Positions 52,765 to 62,340 of a DNA stretch of 64,000 nucleotides are shown in pieces. The notes under the pieces were generated by a model that saw only the letters and a list, made by a program, of their open reading frames with translations, did no database searches and was not told where the DNA came from. Positions within the stretch are counted from its first letter, which is position 1, and each line of letters opens with the position of its first letter. The stretch lies in assembly GCA_944392695.1 (NCBI GenBank), contig CALXXN010000009.1, positions 1 to 64,000 on the forward strand. Direction: 5' to 3'. The position numbers were made by a program, and so were the translations under genes. The DNA comes from an uncultured Spirochaetales bacterium. GTDB taxonomy: Bacteria; Spirochaetota; Spirochaetia; Sphaerochaetales; Sphaerochaetaceae.

Positions 52765-53511
52765 TTAGCACATGACGGGTTTGATAGCCAGAAGCGCCCA
52801 GAAAGATGGGATGCCAAGTTCATGCAAGCGCCCCTCTCCATTCGTGTCATCGTAGGCGTCCAGGATCTGGAACCCAGCCCTGGCAAGGCCTCCGACCTGC
52901 TCTGTGAACGAGTGTGAGAACTGTACACCATCATCCTCATTGTAAAGCGATGGATTGGTGAGAGGATTGAAGGGTAGTCCGTGGACAATCCCCTCTTCCT
53001 TCTCGTCAACGATGTAGTTGATGCCGTTGTCGAAACCAATCAGCAGCCGCCCACCTGGTTTCAAGACCCTGTGACACTCCTTGAGTATTGGTTCGACAGA
53101 TTCGACATAACACAGTGAGACTGGGTTGATGATGAGGTCGAAGCTCTCATCTTCGAAGGGCAGGGGGCGTGTCATGTCGGCCTTGACGAGGGTGACTTCA
53201 TAGCCTTCCCTTCCTGCGACCAGGCGCTCCATGTCGAGCTGCCTCTGGCTGTAGTCGAGGACTGTGCATCGGGCACCCAGTGCCGTGAGGATGGGGATCT
53301 GCTGCCCACCACCTGAGGCGAGGCCTAGCACATGGCGTCCTTCAAGAGGGCCGACCCATTCATGAGGCACAGCCTTGGTTGGTGTGAGCACGATGTCCCA
53401 CCTGCCTTCCCTTGCCGCTTTGAAGGCCTCGTGTGTGACCGGTGTGCCCCACTCCCAGCCTTCGTCGACCCAGCTGTCGATGGTGCGTGAGTTTATCTCT
53501 TGATAGTTCAT
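52765..53511 (-). CDS. Class I SAM-dependent methyltransferase
   Basis: 248 residues. SAM-binding motif I HVLGLASGGGQQIPILTALGARCTVLDYS, post-I RQLDMERLVAG, motif II EDESFDLIINPVSLCYVE and LKPGGRLLIGFDNG belong to the Methyltransf_11 group, close to YodH/ArsM-like enzymes. The substrate is unknown. GGAGG directly precedes the ATG. It lies upstream of the HIT gene with 20 bases between them. Confidence 0.85.
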   Translation of the reverse strand: MNYQEINSRTIDSWVDEGWEWGTPVTHEAFKAAREGRWDIVLTPTKAVPHEWVGPLEGRHVLGLASGGGQQIPILTALGARCTVLDYSQRQLDMERLVAGREGYEVTLVKADMTRPLPFEDESFDLIINPVSLCYVESVEPILKECHRVLKPGGRLLIGFDNGINYIVDEKEEGIVHGLPFNPLTNPSLYNEDDGVQFSHSFTEQVGGLARAGFQILDAYDDTNGEGRLHELGIPSFWALLAIKPVMC

Positions 53512-53685
53512 TTTTCCTCCAAGTAATTCCTAACGTCTGATGATAATGCATGATGCAATGTGAAATCCAGCAAGCCTGTCTTGCACAGATGACCAAAAAT
53601 CAATAATATGCACCTTCGGATGACAGGCGCCCCTTGGCGCTGGCAGGCTAATTACAGAATCATCACTATTGAAGAGGATTATATC

Positions 53686-55794
53686 ATGATCACAGACCTC
53701 AAGGACATGAGGAACATCGGAATCAGTGCCCACATCGACTCAGGCAAGACGACGCTTTCCGAGCGTATCCTCTACTACTGCAACAAGATCCATGCCATCC
53801 ATGACGTACGTGGCAAGGACGGGGTCGGAGCCACGATGGACTCCATGGAGCTCGAGAGGGAGAGGGGTATCACCATCGCCTCTGCCGCTACGAACGTCAA
53901 CTGGAAGGACCATGAGATCAACATCATCGACACCCCGGGACACGTCGACTTCACAATCGAGGTCGAGAGGAGCCTGCGCGTCCTTGACGGCGCCATCCTT
54001 GTCCTGTGCTCAGTCGGCGGTGTCCAGAGCCAGTCGATCACAGTCGACCGCCAGATGAAGAGGTATCATGTCCCCCGCATCGCCTTCGTCAACAAGTGCG
54101 ACCGCAGTGGTGCCAACCCATACCGCGTCAAGGACCAGCTGATTGAGAAGCTTGGCCTGAACGCCGTCCTCATGCAGATCCCAATCGGGCTTGAAGACAA
54201 GCTCGAGGGCGTTGTCGACCTCGTTGAGATGAAGGCCTACTACTTCGATGCTGGTGCCGACCATCTCGGACTCCGCGTCGAGGAGATCCCTGCTGAGCTC
54301 ATGGATGAAGCCAAGAGCAAGAGGGAGGAGATGCTTGATACGATCAGCATGAACTCCGAGGAGCTGATGGAGGCCATGTTGATGGACGAGGTCAGCGTCG
54401 AGCTGATCAAGAAGGTCGTCCGCGAGGAGACCATCGCACTGCGCCTGTGCCCTGTCTTCATGGGTTCAGCTTACAAGAACAAGGGCATCCAGCCCCTCCT
54501 CGATGCTGTCATCGACTACCTCCCATGTCCGTCAGACGTTCACAACTACGCCCTCGACCTGGACAACAATGAGAAGGAAGTCGAGCTGCCTTCCAATGAG
54601 GACCTGCCCCCTGTCGTCCTTGCATTCAAGCTTGAGGATGGACAGTATGGCCAGCTGACATACATCCGTGTCTACCAGGGTCATATCAAGAAGGGTGATG
54701 AGCTCTACAACACCCGCAGCCGCAAGAAGTTCCGCGTCGGACGCCTGGTCAAGATGCATGCCGCCTCCATGGAGGACATCAACGAAGCCGGATGTGGTGA
54801 GATCGCCGCACTCTTCGGCATCGACTGCGCCAGTGGTGATACCTTCTGCGATCCTTCGCTGAACTACTCCATGACAAGCATGTATGTCCCCAATCCTGTC
54901 ATCTCGCTCGCCATCGAGCCTGTTGACAAGAAGGCTGCCGACAACATGGCAAAGGCCCTCAACCGCTTCACCAAGGAGGATCCGACCTTCCAGACCTATG
55001 TCGATCCTGAGTCCAGCCAGACAATCATCCGTGGCATGGGTGAGCTCCACCTCGATGTCTATATCGAGAGGATGAAAAGGGAGTACAAGGCCGAGGTCAA
55101 GGTCGGTCAGCCAGAGGTCGCCTACCGCGAGGCCATCACGCAGCGCGCTGACTTCAACTACACCCACAAAAAGCAGACTGGTGGTAGTGGCCAGTACGCC
55201 CGTGTCGCTGGTTACATCGAACCCCTCACACCGTCAGAGGATGGAGAGCAGAAGGACTACGAGTTCGTCGACGAGGTCAAGGGTGGTGCCATCCCGACCG
55301 AGTACATCCCCTCTTGCGACAAGGGCTTCCAGAGCGCCATGAAGAAGGGTGCCCTGATTGGCTTCCCCATCGTCGGTGTCCGCTGTGTCGTCAACGATGG
55401 TGCCTGGCACCCGGTCGACTCCTCCGACATGGCCTTCCAGACGGCCGCCATCGGAGCCTTCAAGGAGGCTTATGAGAAGGCAAAGCCTGCCATCCTCGAG
55501 CCTATCATGAAGGTCGAGGTCACTGGTCCCAGCGAGTTCCAGGGCAACATCTTCGGTTCAATCAACCAGCGCCGTGGCATGATCGTCTCCTCCACAGAGG
55601 ACAACAACCAGTGCCAGGTCATCGCAGAGGTCCCGCTCTCTGAGATGTTCGGTTATTCGACAGTCCTCCGCTCCCTCACACAGGGCAAGGCAGAGTACAC
55701 GATGGAGGTCGCCAAGTATGGCAAGGTCCCCAGCAGTGTCTCCGAGGAGCTGAAGAAGAAGTACGAGGAGAAGAGGAAGGCCGAGAAGAAGTAA
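53686..55794 (+). CDS. fusA: Elongation factor G, mitochondrial/spirochaetal type (spdEFG1/mtEFG1-like)
   Basis: 702 residues. G1 [17 protein letters not shown], switch [15 protein letters not shown]3 DTPGHVDF, G4 NKCDR. The insertion [17 protein letters not shown] is the hallmark shared with mitochondrial EF-G1 and the spdEFG1 subfamily. Domain IV carries [16 protein letters not shown]. In spirochaetes this type handles translocation. GAAGAGG ten bases before ATG 53686 sets the start; upstream Met codons lack a site. Confidence 0.93.
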   Translation: MITDLKDMRNIGISAHIDSGKTTLSERILYYCNKIHAIHDVRGKDGVGATMDSMELERERGITIASAATNVNWKDHEINIIDTPGHVDFTIEVERSLRVLDGAILVLCSVGGVQSQSITVDRQMKRYHVPRIAFVNKCDRSGANPYRVKDQLIEKLGLNAVLMQIPIGLEDKLEGVVDLVEMKAYYFDAGADHLGLRVEEIPAELMDEAKSKREEMLDTISMNSEELMEAMLMDEVSVELIKKVVREETIALRLCPVFMGSAYKNKGIQPLLDAVIDYLPCPSDVHNYALDLDNNEKEVELPSNEDLPPVVLAFKLEDGQYGQLTYIRVYQGHIKKGDELYNTRSRKKFRVGRLVKMHAASMEDINEAGCGEIAALFGIDCASGDTFCDPSLNYSMTSMYVPNPVISLAIEPVDKKAADNMAKALNRFTKEDPTFQTYVDPESSQTIIRGMGELHLDVYIERMKREYKAEVKVGQPEVAYREAITQRADFNYTHKKQTGGSGQYARVAGYIEPLTPSEDGEQKDYEFVDEVKGGAIPTEYIPSCDKGFQSAMKKGALIGFPIVGVRCVVNDGAWHPVDSSDMAFQTAAIGAFKEAYEKAKPAILEPIMKVEVTGPSEFQGNIFGSINQRRGMIVSSTEDNNQCQVIAEVPLSEMFGYSTVLRSLTQGKAEYTMEVAKYGKVPSSVSEELKKKYEEKRKAEKK

Positions 55795-55814
55795 GGCCTG
55801 AGACTTCTGAGAGG

Positions 55815-55850
55815 AGCCCTGAGGCCAAGGAATGCCCCAGGGCTTCTTGC
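55815..55850 (+). terminator. Rho-independent terminator behind fusA
   Basis: AGCCCTG/CAGGGCT stem at 55815-55844 with a 16-base loop; tail TCTTGCTTTT is only partly T-rich. Confidence 0.5.
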
Positions 55851-55868
55851 TTTTGAAGGAGGAGTGTG

Positions 55869-56483
55869 ATGAACATAGGCAGCAGGATGAGCCGCAATCC
55901 TGTGACGATCATGGCTGAAACGCCTGCCAAAGTCGCATCAGAGCTGATGAGCAGGGAACGTGTGCACCGCCTTCCCGTGTTGGACAAGGCCAAGAGGCTC
56001 ATCGGCCTGATTTCGGAGAAGGACATCCTCCTTGCGAGTGCGGCAGGACGTGACATCGATGCCCTCAGCGTTGCTGACATCATGACACGTGAGGTCCTCA
56101 CAGTCGACAAGGATACGACAATCGAGTCCGCAGCACGCCTGATGGTCGACCAAGATATCTCCTGCCTTCCCGTCACAGAGGATGACAGGCTCGTCGGCTT
56201 GATGACGAAGAGCGATATGCTGAAGATCCTCCTCGAGCTTTTCGGGGCCCGCTATTTCGGCGTCAGGATCTCCTATGTGCTCGAGGACAAGCCAGGTGCC
56301 CTGGCCCGTGTCTCGCAGGCGATCGCCGACAGCGATTGGGATATCATCTCATTTGGGACCTTCAGTGGCAGCGACCCGTATACGACGGTCTGTACGATGA
56401 AGGTCGAAGGCTGTTCAAAAGAGGAATTGACAGCTCTTGTCAGTCCCCTGGTCCGTGAGATCCTCGATGTAAGGGAAGTGTGA
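55869..56483 (+). CDS. CBS-ACT domain protein (AcuB-like)
   Basis: 204 residues: two CBS motifs (SRMSRNPVTIMAETPAKVASELMSRERVHRLPVLDKAKRLIGLISEKD and DIMTREVLTVDKDTTIESAARLMVDQDISCLPVTEDDRLVGLMTKSD) followed by an ACT domain (RISYVLEDKPGALARVSQAIADSDWDIIS). It probably senses an adenine nucleotide and an amino acid. The ATG at 55869 is set by AAGGAGGAG. The Smr gene follows after one base. Confidence 0.87.
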   Translation: MNIGSRMSRNPVTIMAETPAKVASELMSRERVHRLPVLDKAKRLIGLISEKDILLASAAGRDIDALSVADIMTREVLTVDKDTTIESAARLMVDQDISCLPVTEDDRLVGLMTKSDMLKILLELFGARYFGVRISYVLEDKPGALARVSQAIADSDWDIISFGTFSGSDPYTTVCTMKVEGCSKEELTALVSPLVREILDVREV

Positions 56484-56484
56484 A

Positions 56485-57885
56485 GTGGGGCGTTCTAAGA
56501 GGAACAAGCAGGCCCCCAGTGTGGGTTCCCGGGCATCAGAGGACAGGGATGAATCCCTATTTGCAGGCATAGTCCTCAAAGAGAAGAAGGAAGCGCCAAA
56601 GCCTGTTACCAAGGCCAAGAAGCCTGCAGGCTCTGGCTTGAAGCCTTCTGAAATCGTCATGGGCTACGACCCAAAGGCCTCCTTTGGTGACATACTCCGT
56701 GCCTGGGAGGGTACGGGCAACCCTTACAAGCTCCCGAAGAAGGATGCTCCTGCTGAGAAGAAGGCAGCCTCCCAGTCATTCGGCCAGATCCTGGACAAGT
56801 GGGAAGGGAGGTCGAAGAAGGCTGGTGAGGCGTCGCCTTACAAGCGCGTGAGCCAGCCATACAAGGCGACAAAGTCGTTTGGCGACATCCTGTCATCCTA
56901 TGAGGGTGAGGCGCCTGCCAATGAAGCCCCTGCGGAAAATGTGCTTGATGAAGGCATCAGTGTCACCGTGGAGGAAAAGGAAATCCCCAGCTCTGTCACA
57001 ACATCTTTCTTCCGTGAGATGGATGAAGATGATGAGATCCCCGGTGGTGTTGCCTGGTCTGTGTTCTCCGGTGCCCAGGAGATTGAACGTCCTGCCCCTG
57101 TGGTTGAACAGGCGGAAGCTGCTCCTGTTTCCAAGGAAGCCCCTGCGAAACCGGAGAAGAAGGCCACTTACAAACCAAGCCGTGACTTCGCCTCCATACT
57201 CAGTGATTACGAGCACAAGGCGCCCTCACAGGTCATCATCCACAAGGTCGAAGAGCCAGCTGTACAGGAAACAGACCCAGTCCAAAGTGGAGCCCAGGGG
57301 CTTTTCAAGAAGATGGATGACGATGATGAGATCCCAGGAGGAGTCGCATGGTCTGTCTTCGGTGGCGCCCAGGAGATCGAGCGTCACGCTCCTGTGGAAG
57401 AGGCTGAGGCAAAGGATGATGCTCCTGTACACGAGACTCCAAGGATTCCTCATGTGGAACCCAGGCCATCGGCACTCTTCGTGAAGGCTGCCAGGAAGGA
57501 AGCCGTGAAGAGCTTTGATGACATCCTGAAGGAGAAGGGCGATCTTGAGCAGGTCCACCGAGAGAAGACAATAGGTGAGCTCAGGTTGATGATGCCACAG
57601 TCGACGCTGGACCTCCATGGCATGACAGGCGTGGAGGCTGATGCGGCGGTCAGGGCCTTCATCAAGGAAGCACTCGACTCATCGCTCCAGAAGGTCGCGA
57701 TCATCCATGGCAAAGGGCTGCATTCTGCTGACGGCACAGGTGTTCTCAGGGATGTGACGGTGCGCACACTCGAGGACCTTGGCTGTGTACGGGAGATGGT
57801 GGCCGCCAAACCTGCCTTCGGAGGTTCTGGTGTGCTTTGGGTTATTTTGAAGCATCCTGATACGGAAGCCACCCCGGAAAACTGA
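56485..57885 (+). CDS. Smr-domain protein with repeated SFGDIL and DDEIPGGVAWSVF motifs
   Basis: 466 residues. The Smr domain is C-terminal (LDLHGMTGVEADAAVRAFIKEAL to VAIIHGKGLHSADGTG), about 370-455, a family of nucleic-acid nickases or binders. The first 360 residues are low-complexity, rich in Lys, Glu, Ala and Pro. They hold five motifs of form [SD]F[GAD]xILxxxE near residues 66, 98, 131, 234 and 343. Two near-identical 24-residue blocks with DEDDEIPGGVAWSVF-type cores lie near 175 and 272. The start is GTG at 56485, one base after the previous stop, with AAGGGAAG before it. The repeats suggest a partner-binding scaffold. Confidence 0.85.
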   Translation: MGRSKRNKQAPSVGSRASEDRDESLFAGIVLKEKKEAPKPVTKAKKPAGSGLKPSEIVMGYDPKASFGDILRAWEGTGNPYKLPKKDAPAEKKAASQSFGQILDKWEGRSKKAGEASPYKRVSQPYKATKSFGDILSSYEGEAPANEAPAENVLDEGISVTVEEKEIPSSVTTSFFREMDEDDEIPGGVAWSVFSGAQEIERPAPVVEQAEAAPVSKEAPAKPEKKATYKPSRDFASILSDYEHKAPSQVIIHKVEEPAVQETDPVQSGAQGLFKKMDDDDEIPGGVAWSVFGGAQEIERHAPVEEAEAKDDAPVHETPRIPHVEPRPSALFVKAARKEAVKSFDDILKEKGDLEQVHREKTIGELRLMMPQSTLDLHGMTGVEADAAVRAFIKEALDSSLQKVAIIHGKGLHSADGTGVLRDVTVRTLEDLGCVREMVAAKPAFGGSGVLWVILKHPDTEATPEN

Positions 57886-57899
57886 TTGACCAGGTTCCA

Positions 57900-57921
57900 C
57901 AGCTGCCAGTCCAGGCAGCTG
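57900..57921. repeat. Inverted repeat between the Smr and P-ATPase genes
   Basis: CAGCTGCC/GGCAGCTG with six bases between, directly behind the Smr stop. There is no T-run on either side, so a terminator call would be weak. The remaining bases to 58056 hold nothing recognised. Confidence 0.45.
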
Positions 57922-58056
57922 TAGGACCAGATGCGGCATCATTCCACTGATCAGGATGAAGATGCCATTGGATGTGGTTTGAGCCATGATCCCACATGTC
58001 CCAGGAAGACGTGCCAGGACAGCGTCGTGAGGGAGGCTGATTGCTGACCTGGCTTC

Positions 58057-59940
58057 TCAATCATCCTGCTTCCCCTTCCATCGCAGCAGGACTGCCGAGT
58101 TGGTGATGACGAGCACAGAACCTGCGTTGTGGACCAAGGCTCCTACAACTGGATCCAGGATCCCGCTGATGGCCAGGGCGATGGCGATGAAGTTGAGCAC
58201 CATGGAGAATGTCATGTTGCATTTGATCGTGGTCATCATCCGCTTGGAAAGCGCGACCAGGTGGGGCAGCTCCTTGACATCATCGTTCACCAAGGCGATA
58301 TCAGCCGCATCCACTGCGATGTCACTGCCAACACCGCCCATGGCGATTCCAACATCTGCCTTTTTCAGCGCAGGTGCGTCATTGATACCATCCCCAATCA
58401 TGCATACTGTCTGTCCTTGGGCCTGGTAGGCATCAATAGCTTCCAGCTTGTCTTCTGGCAGGCAGTTTGCCTTGACCTCCTGGATATGCAACTGGGATGC
58501 GATGGCTCGTGCTGCGTTTCCGTGGTCACCTGTGAGCAGCACAGGAACCACACCCAGGCGGGAAAGGGACCTGACCATCCCCCTTGCCTCATCACGTATG
58601 GTGTCGGAAAGAGCGATCCAGCCTGCGAGTTCCCCATCCACTGCCACGTAGGTGATGGTGCAACCCCTTTCAAGGTGCTTGATGGCCTCCAGTGGAGCTG
58701 TCATGATGATTCCATGTTCCAATAGGAGCTCAGGATTACCTGCAAGGACCTGTCTGCCTTCAACACAGGCATGTACGCCACGCCCGGGGATCATGCGGAA
58801 ATCCTCTACAGGAGGCAGGGCCTGTGATGATTCCTTCTCATGACAATCCACAATCGCCTTTCCCAAGGGATGCTCGGAGTACTGTTCAGCTGCGGAAGCA
58901 AGCCTGTAGACCTCATCTGCCGTCCTGCCTGGTGAAGTGCTTGCAACCATCACCACCTTGGGGGTGCCATGAGTCAGCGTCCCTGTTTTGTCAAAAGCGA
59001 TGATCCTGACGGCCGACAAGCGCTCCAATGCACCTCCATCCCGGACCAGGAAGCCATGTCTTGTCACATTGCCGATAGCTGCCATGATGGCGGTAGGCGT
59101 CGCAAGCACCAGGGCGCAGGGGCAGAATACGACAAGTATGGTGACAGCCCTGATGATCTCCCCCGTGAACAGCCAGGTAAGTGCCGCAGCCACCAGGGCG
59201 GTCACCACGATCCAGGTCGCCCAGCGGTCCGCGATGCCTACGATTCTTGCCTTGCCTGCGTCTGCTGACTGCACCAGCCGGATCATGCGCTGGATGGAGC
59301 TGTCTTCTCCAACCTTCGTGGCCTCCATCTCAAAGACCCCGAACTGGTTGACAGTCCCACTGGATACCTCATCCCCAGCCGCCTTGTCCACAGGAAGGGA
59401 CTCCCCTGTCATGACTGCCTGGTTGATGGAGGTCTGGCCTGAGATGATGACACCATCCACAGGAATGCCCTCGCCGGGCAACACCCTGAGCCGGTCGCCT
59501 ACTCGTACATCCTGTGCAGGTATGACCTGCTCCTTCCCATCCCTCAGCACCCTTGCGGTCTGTGGTGTGAGATGGACGAGCTTCTCAATCCCCGCACGTG
59601 CACGGGCTACAGTCAATTCCTCCAGAAGACCACCCAGTTGCATGATGAAAGCCACCTCACCAGCTGCGAAATCCTCTCCAATGAGGACAGAGGCGATGAG
59701 CGCCATCGATACAAGCACATCAGCTTTGATGTCAAAGGCGGTGACCAGGCCTATGAGCGCTTCCAGGATGATGGGTATGCCACACAGTATGATGGCGATC
59801 CATGCCATATCGAAGGGGAAGGGGCTGAAACCCAGCAGGCTGCAGACAATGGCCACGCCTGAAAGCGTGAGGAAGACGATGTCCTTCTTCATGCCTCCCA
59901 GTTGTAGGACTTGTCCCAGTTTCTCCATCATGTGACGCAT
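58057..59940 (-). CDS. P1B-type heavy-metal-translocating ATPase without N-terminal metal domain
   Basis: 627 residues. TM metal site FCPCALVLATPTAIMAAIG, phosphorylation site FDKTGTLTHGTPKV, EHPLGKAIVD for the nucleotide-binding His, and TGESLPVDKAAGD and VCMIGDGINDAPAL. There is no N-terminal HMA domain. The last helix reads LVHNAGSVLVITNSAVLL, unlike the YN pair of Cu pumps and the D of Zn/Cd pumps, so the metal is uncertain. AAGGAGGG seven bases before ATG 59940 sets the start. A CsoR box precedes it. Confidence 0.92.
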   Translation of the reverse strand: MRHMMEKLGQVLQLGGMKKDIVFLTLSGVAIVCSLLGFSPFPFDMAWIAIILCGIPIILEALIGLVTAFDIKADVLVSMALIASVLIGEDFAAGEVAFIMQLGGLLEELTVARARAGIEKLVHLTPQTARVLRDGKEQVIPAQDVRVGDRLRVLPGEGIPVDGVIISGQTSINQAVMTGESLPVDKAAGDEVSSGTVNQFGVFEMEATKVGEDSSIQRMIRLVQSADAGKARIVGIADRWATWIVVTALVAAALTWLFTGEIIRAVTILVVFCPCALVLATPTAIMAAIGNVTRHGFLVRDGGALERLSAVRIIAFDKTGTLTHGTPKVVMVASTSPGRTADEVYRLASAAEQYSEHPLGKAIVDCHEKESSQALPPVEDFRMIPGRGVHACVEGRQVLAGNPELLLEHGIIMTAPLEAIKHLERGCTITYVAVDGELAGWIALSDTIRDEARGMVRSLSRLGVVPVLLTGDHGNAARAIASQLHIQEVKANCLPEDKLEAIDAYQAQGQTVCMIGDGINDAPALKKADVGIAMGGVGSDIAVDAADIALVNDDVKELPHLVALSKRMMTTIKCNMTFSMVLNFIAIALAISGILDPVVGALVHNAGSVLVITNSAVLLRWKGKQDD

Positions 59941-59955
59941 CGCATGTCCCTCCTT

Positions 59956-59973
59956 TATACCTATAGGGGTATA
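59956..59973. promoter_or_regulatory. CsoR-type operator before the P-ATPase
   Basis: TATACCTATAGGGGTATA, an inverted repeat with GGTATA arms, 16 bases before the ATPase start. It has the TACC/GGTA-type arms and G-tract of CsoR-family operators and matches the element before csoR. Confidence 0.6.
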
Positions 59974-60035
59974 TGTATATGATAGCCCCAATGGTCAAGG
60001 AAGTCGAGTGGGGGAGCGCTGCTCTTCACATGCGA

Positions 60036-60311
60036 TCAGCCCATGTTCGCGAAACGTTCCACCGCCTTTGTGAATTTCTCAATTGTCTGCTGAGCATCCC
60101 CATGTTCCAATCCATCACGCACACAGTGCTGTATATGTCCTTCCAAAACAACTTTCCCGCATCCGTGAAGAGCTGATTTCGCTGCGTTTATCTGTGCAAG
60201 GATGTCCTCGCAGGGGATGTCCTGGTCTATCATGCGGTCAATCGCCTGTACTTGACCGATGATCTTCTTCAATCGTCGGTGCAGGTTCTCCGCATCCATG
60301 CATTGTCTCAT
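60036..60311 (-). CDS. csoR: CsoR/FrmR-family metal-sensing repressor
   Basis: 91 residues, all-helical DUF156 protein: LHRRLKKIIGQVQAIDRMIDQDIPCEDILAQINAAKSALHG. Cys34, His59 and Cys63 match the Cu(I) site spacing of M. tuberculosis CsoR (36/61/65). The gene lies immediately upstream of the P-ATPase on the same strand with 95 bases between, and an operator-like element precedes each. Copper is suggested by the residues, although related proteins sense other metals. Confidence 0.9.
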   Translation of the reverse strand: MRQCMDAENLHRRLKKIIGQVQAIDRMIDQDIPCEDILAQINAAKSALHGCGKVVLEGHIQHCVRDGLEHGDAQQTIEKFTKAVERFANMG

Positions 60312-60323
60312 AGACTGCCTCCA

Positions 60324-60339
60324 ATACCATTAGGGGTAT
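60324..60339. promoter_or_regulatory. CsoR-type operator before csoR
   Basis: ATACCATTAGGGGTAT, with the same ATACC/GGTAT arms and G-tract as the element at 59956, 12 bases before the csoR start. Confidence 0.55.
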
Positions 60340-60844
60340 ATGTATGATGATATCCTGCCAGATGCTGCCCATCAATCACATGCCATATAAGCATGTGACA
60401 GGGTGATGTTGCTTGCTCCCTATGATTGAGGGAAACACTGGGGCAGGCTTATTTCCTACCTGGTTGATGACCCTGCCACGCTTGAGGGTTAAAGCGACAG
60501 GAGTGATACGGATCATGCCCTGCCATTGCATGGTATGAAATCCTTGATATGGATGGGCTTGTTGCACAAGGGCTCTTCTTCGTGTCCTTCATGCTGCTTT
60601 TCGTGGGATTGCATGAATATCATCATGTCTGAAAATGGGAAATACACTATGTGATGATGTCAAACAAGGTCGCACCTGTGTCTGTGTCTGAAGCGCAGGA
60701 TATAGACTTGTTGATACCTGCCTGTGCGCAACTCTTTGGTATTTCAAGAAAAAAATTAGGATGTCCTCAGTTGGTAACGACAGACGATGCTATTCTGATG
60801 GCGACGGTCGTCAGGAGCGGTAGTACGACAGGCCGTTTTTGAGG
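60340..60844. other. Intergenic stretch without a supported gene
   Basis: About 500 bases between csoR's 5' end and the transposase remnant. Short open frames exist (for example plus strand 60651-60842, 63 codons; minus strand 60376-60567), but neither has a ribosome site or a recognised family. It may contain the lost end of the IS21-like element. Confidence 0.5.
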
Positions 60845-61621
60845 TCAAGTGCTGAGCTTCTGCCTCGGCTTCTTCACCTGACAGGGAAGAATGGCCGTAT
60901 TGTAGTGTTCTGCAAGGCGCTCGTACTCACGTGTGAGAATGATTTCGCCTTCTCTTGGATGATGCTGCACGCCGGTCAGAAGATTGTCGCAGACGAGTAC
61001 TCTGGAAACGCCTCCATAGTAGTTCCACATGTTTACGTGGCACTGGATCCAGTTGGCTTCATCCATGGACAGCGTAGGTTCCACATAGGCAAGCCTCGAA
61101 CATACGAGATCTGCAACGAACAGATAGACCGTGACCCTTTTGCCTGTCTCTGGAGACGTGTAATGCATTGTGGGGCCGGACCAGTCCACCTCTATGCGGT
61201 CTCCGGCCTTGTGCTCAATGTGGCTGGCAAACCCCTTTGAAGAACAGTATGTGTTGTACCTGCGGCAGAACTTCTGGTAGCTCATCGCATTCTTGCCATT
61301 GCAGATGCATTCGACCTTGTACTCCTTCCACAACAGCTTGAGTGTGACTCCTGGGCGATTGAGCTCTTCGTGGACCTTCTCAAAGTCCACCGGTTCATGG
61401 ACCTCTTCCGCGGTGATCTTCTCCGGGAAGAACAGCTTGTACAAACTGTCATCGTCCATGTCTGGAACGGGCCCTTCGGGGAGTATCCCCAGTTCCAGGC
61501 CTTTTGCCGCAACATCGCTCTCCGAATGCTTCGAGATGTGCCATGATGAGGCAATGCTGTTGTGCGAAGCCTTCTTGATCAGTTCATCGAGAATCTTGCG
61601 CACATTGATCTTTCTAGCCAT
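60845..61621 (-). pseudogene. istA: IS21-family transposase IstA, 3'-truncated
   Basis: 258 residues of IstA. HTH-like start (MARKINVRKILDELIKKASHNSIASSWHISKHSE), then KAGDRIEVDWSGPTM (first catalytic Asp), VYLFVADLVCSRLAYVEPTLSMDEANWIQCHVNMWNYYGGVSRVLVCDNLLTGV (second Asp), ending PCQVKKPRQKLST. Full IstA continues past this point with the catalytic Glu region and about 150-250 more residues, so it is truncated. istB is absent. The element's right end lies upstream at 61.7 kb. Confidence 0.85.
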
Positions 61622-61681
61622 ATTGGCCTCCTTGGAATTGATTTCAGCTGCCCATAAAGGAAACTGATGTCATGATTCTAA

Positions 61682-61787
61682 GGTGGTGCTGATGTTGAGA
61701 TTGAATGATTTTGCCTAAGTGGTGCTCAGCTTGAGATTGGGCGGTGCTGAAGTTGATACAAGTGGTGCTGAAGCGCGAGAATACTCA
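61682..61787. repeat. IS21-like terminal repeats
   Basis: Four spaced copies of GTGGTGCTsAxxTTGA-like sequence at 61682, 61719, 61741 (degenerate GCGGTGCTGAAGTTGA) and 61762. They lie upstream of istA, where IS21 elements carry multiple transposase-binding sites. The end is placed at 61787 because a terminal CA (TG on the other strand) occurs there and the ISL3-like frame begins at once. Confidence 0.6.
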
Positions 61788-62025
61788 CCTTGATCCTGCC
61801 GCTGCTTATGTGGAAGGCGGAGCGTGAGGCTATCCCCTCCATCCTGTTCGAGATGGTCTTCGTGAACTTCGTCAACTGGCTGATGCCCACATCCGAGTAC
61901 ACCTTCGACCATTCTTCCAGCCTCCTCCTCATGAGGTCTGAACCACTCATGGAGAGGATGTCGGAGAGCTCCTCCCTCGCCTTCACAGCATTCTGCAGCT
62001 TCTCGTTGGAAGCCAGTATCATCAT
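61788..62025 (-). pseudogene. ISL3-like transposase remnant interrupted by the IS21-like element
   Basis: About 79 residues from MMILASNEKLQNAVKAREELSDIL through LEEWSKVYSDVGISQLTKFTKTISNRMEGIASRSAFHISSGRI. This is the helical C-terminal part of DDE_Tnp_ISL3 transposases just before the final conserved Glu. The frame then runs into the IS21 end. The N-terminal majority is missing, so only a fragment remains. Confidence 0.6.
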
Positions 62026-62296
62026 GGATATCGGAAGCTATTGGTATGATGATAGAAGGACGCATGAGCATGGTGAATTCGATATCGTCCTGGAATACGC
62101 CGATGGGTACGATGTCTTCGAGGCGAAGTTCCTTCGCGCTGCTATGCCAAGATCCCTGGCAGACGAGGAGGCGGCGAAGATCCTTGCGATACCTCAGTTC
62201 AAGGCGAGGCGCATAGGCTTCGTGTCGATGGAAGGCTTCGGTTTCAGCCCGGATGAATATGTGCTCATCGATGGCGGGATGCTTTACGGCGATTGA
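62023..62296 (+). pseudogene. C-terminal fragment of a DUF234-type AAA ATPase
   Basis: About 90 residues, from IGSYWYDDRRTHEHGEFDIVLEYADGYDVFEAKFL to LDDGGMLYGD-like ending (VLIDGGMLYGD). The GEFDIVLE...FEAKF pattern is the nuclease-like DUF234 end of archaeal-type AAA ATPases. The ATPase part is missing; the fragment joins the ISL3-like remnant at about 62023. It is the oldest layer of a nested insertion. Confidence 0.65.
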
Positions 62297-62340
62297 TCCG
62301 CATTACGTACACCATCCGTGCTTCGGCAGTTTGGGCTTCC

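Noticed and set aside
57900-57921. Rho-independent terminator for the Smr gene
   Set aside because: The stem is good but no T-run follows on either strand. It was recorded as an inverted repeat only.
60651-60842. 63-codon frame between csoR and the transposase remnant
   Set aside because: There is no ribosome site, no recognised family and no partner. It is probably chance or IS debris.
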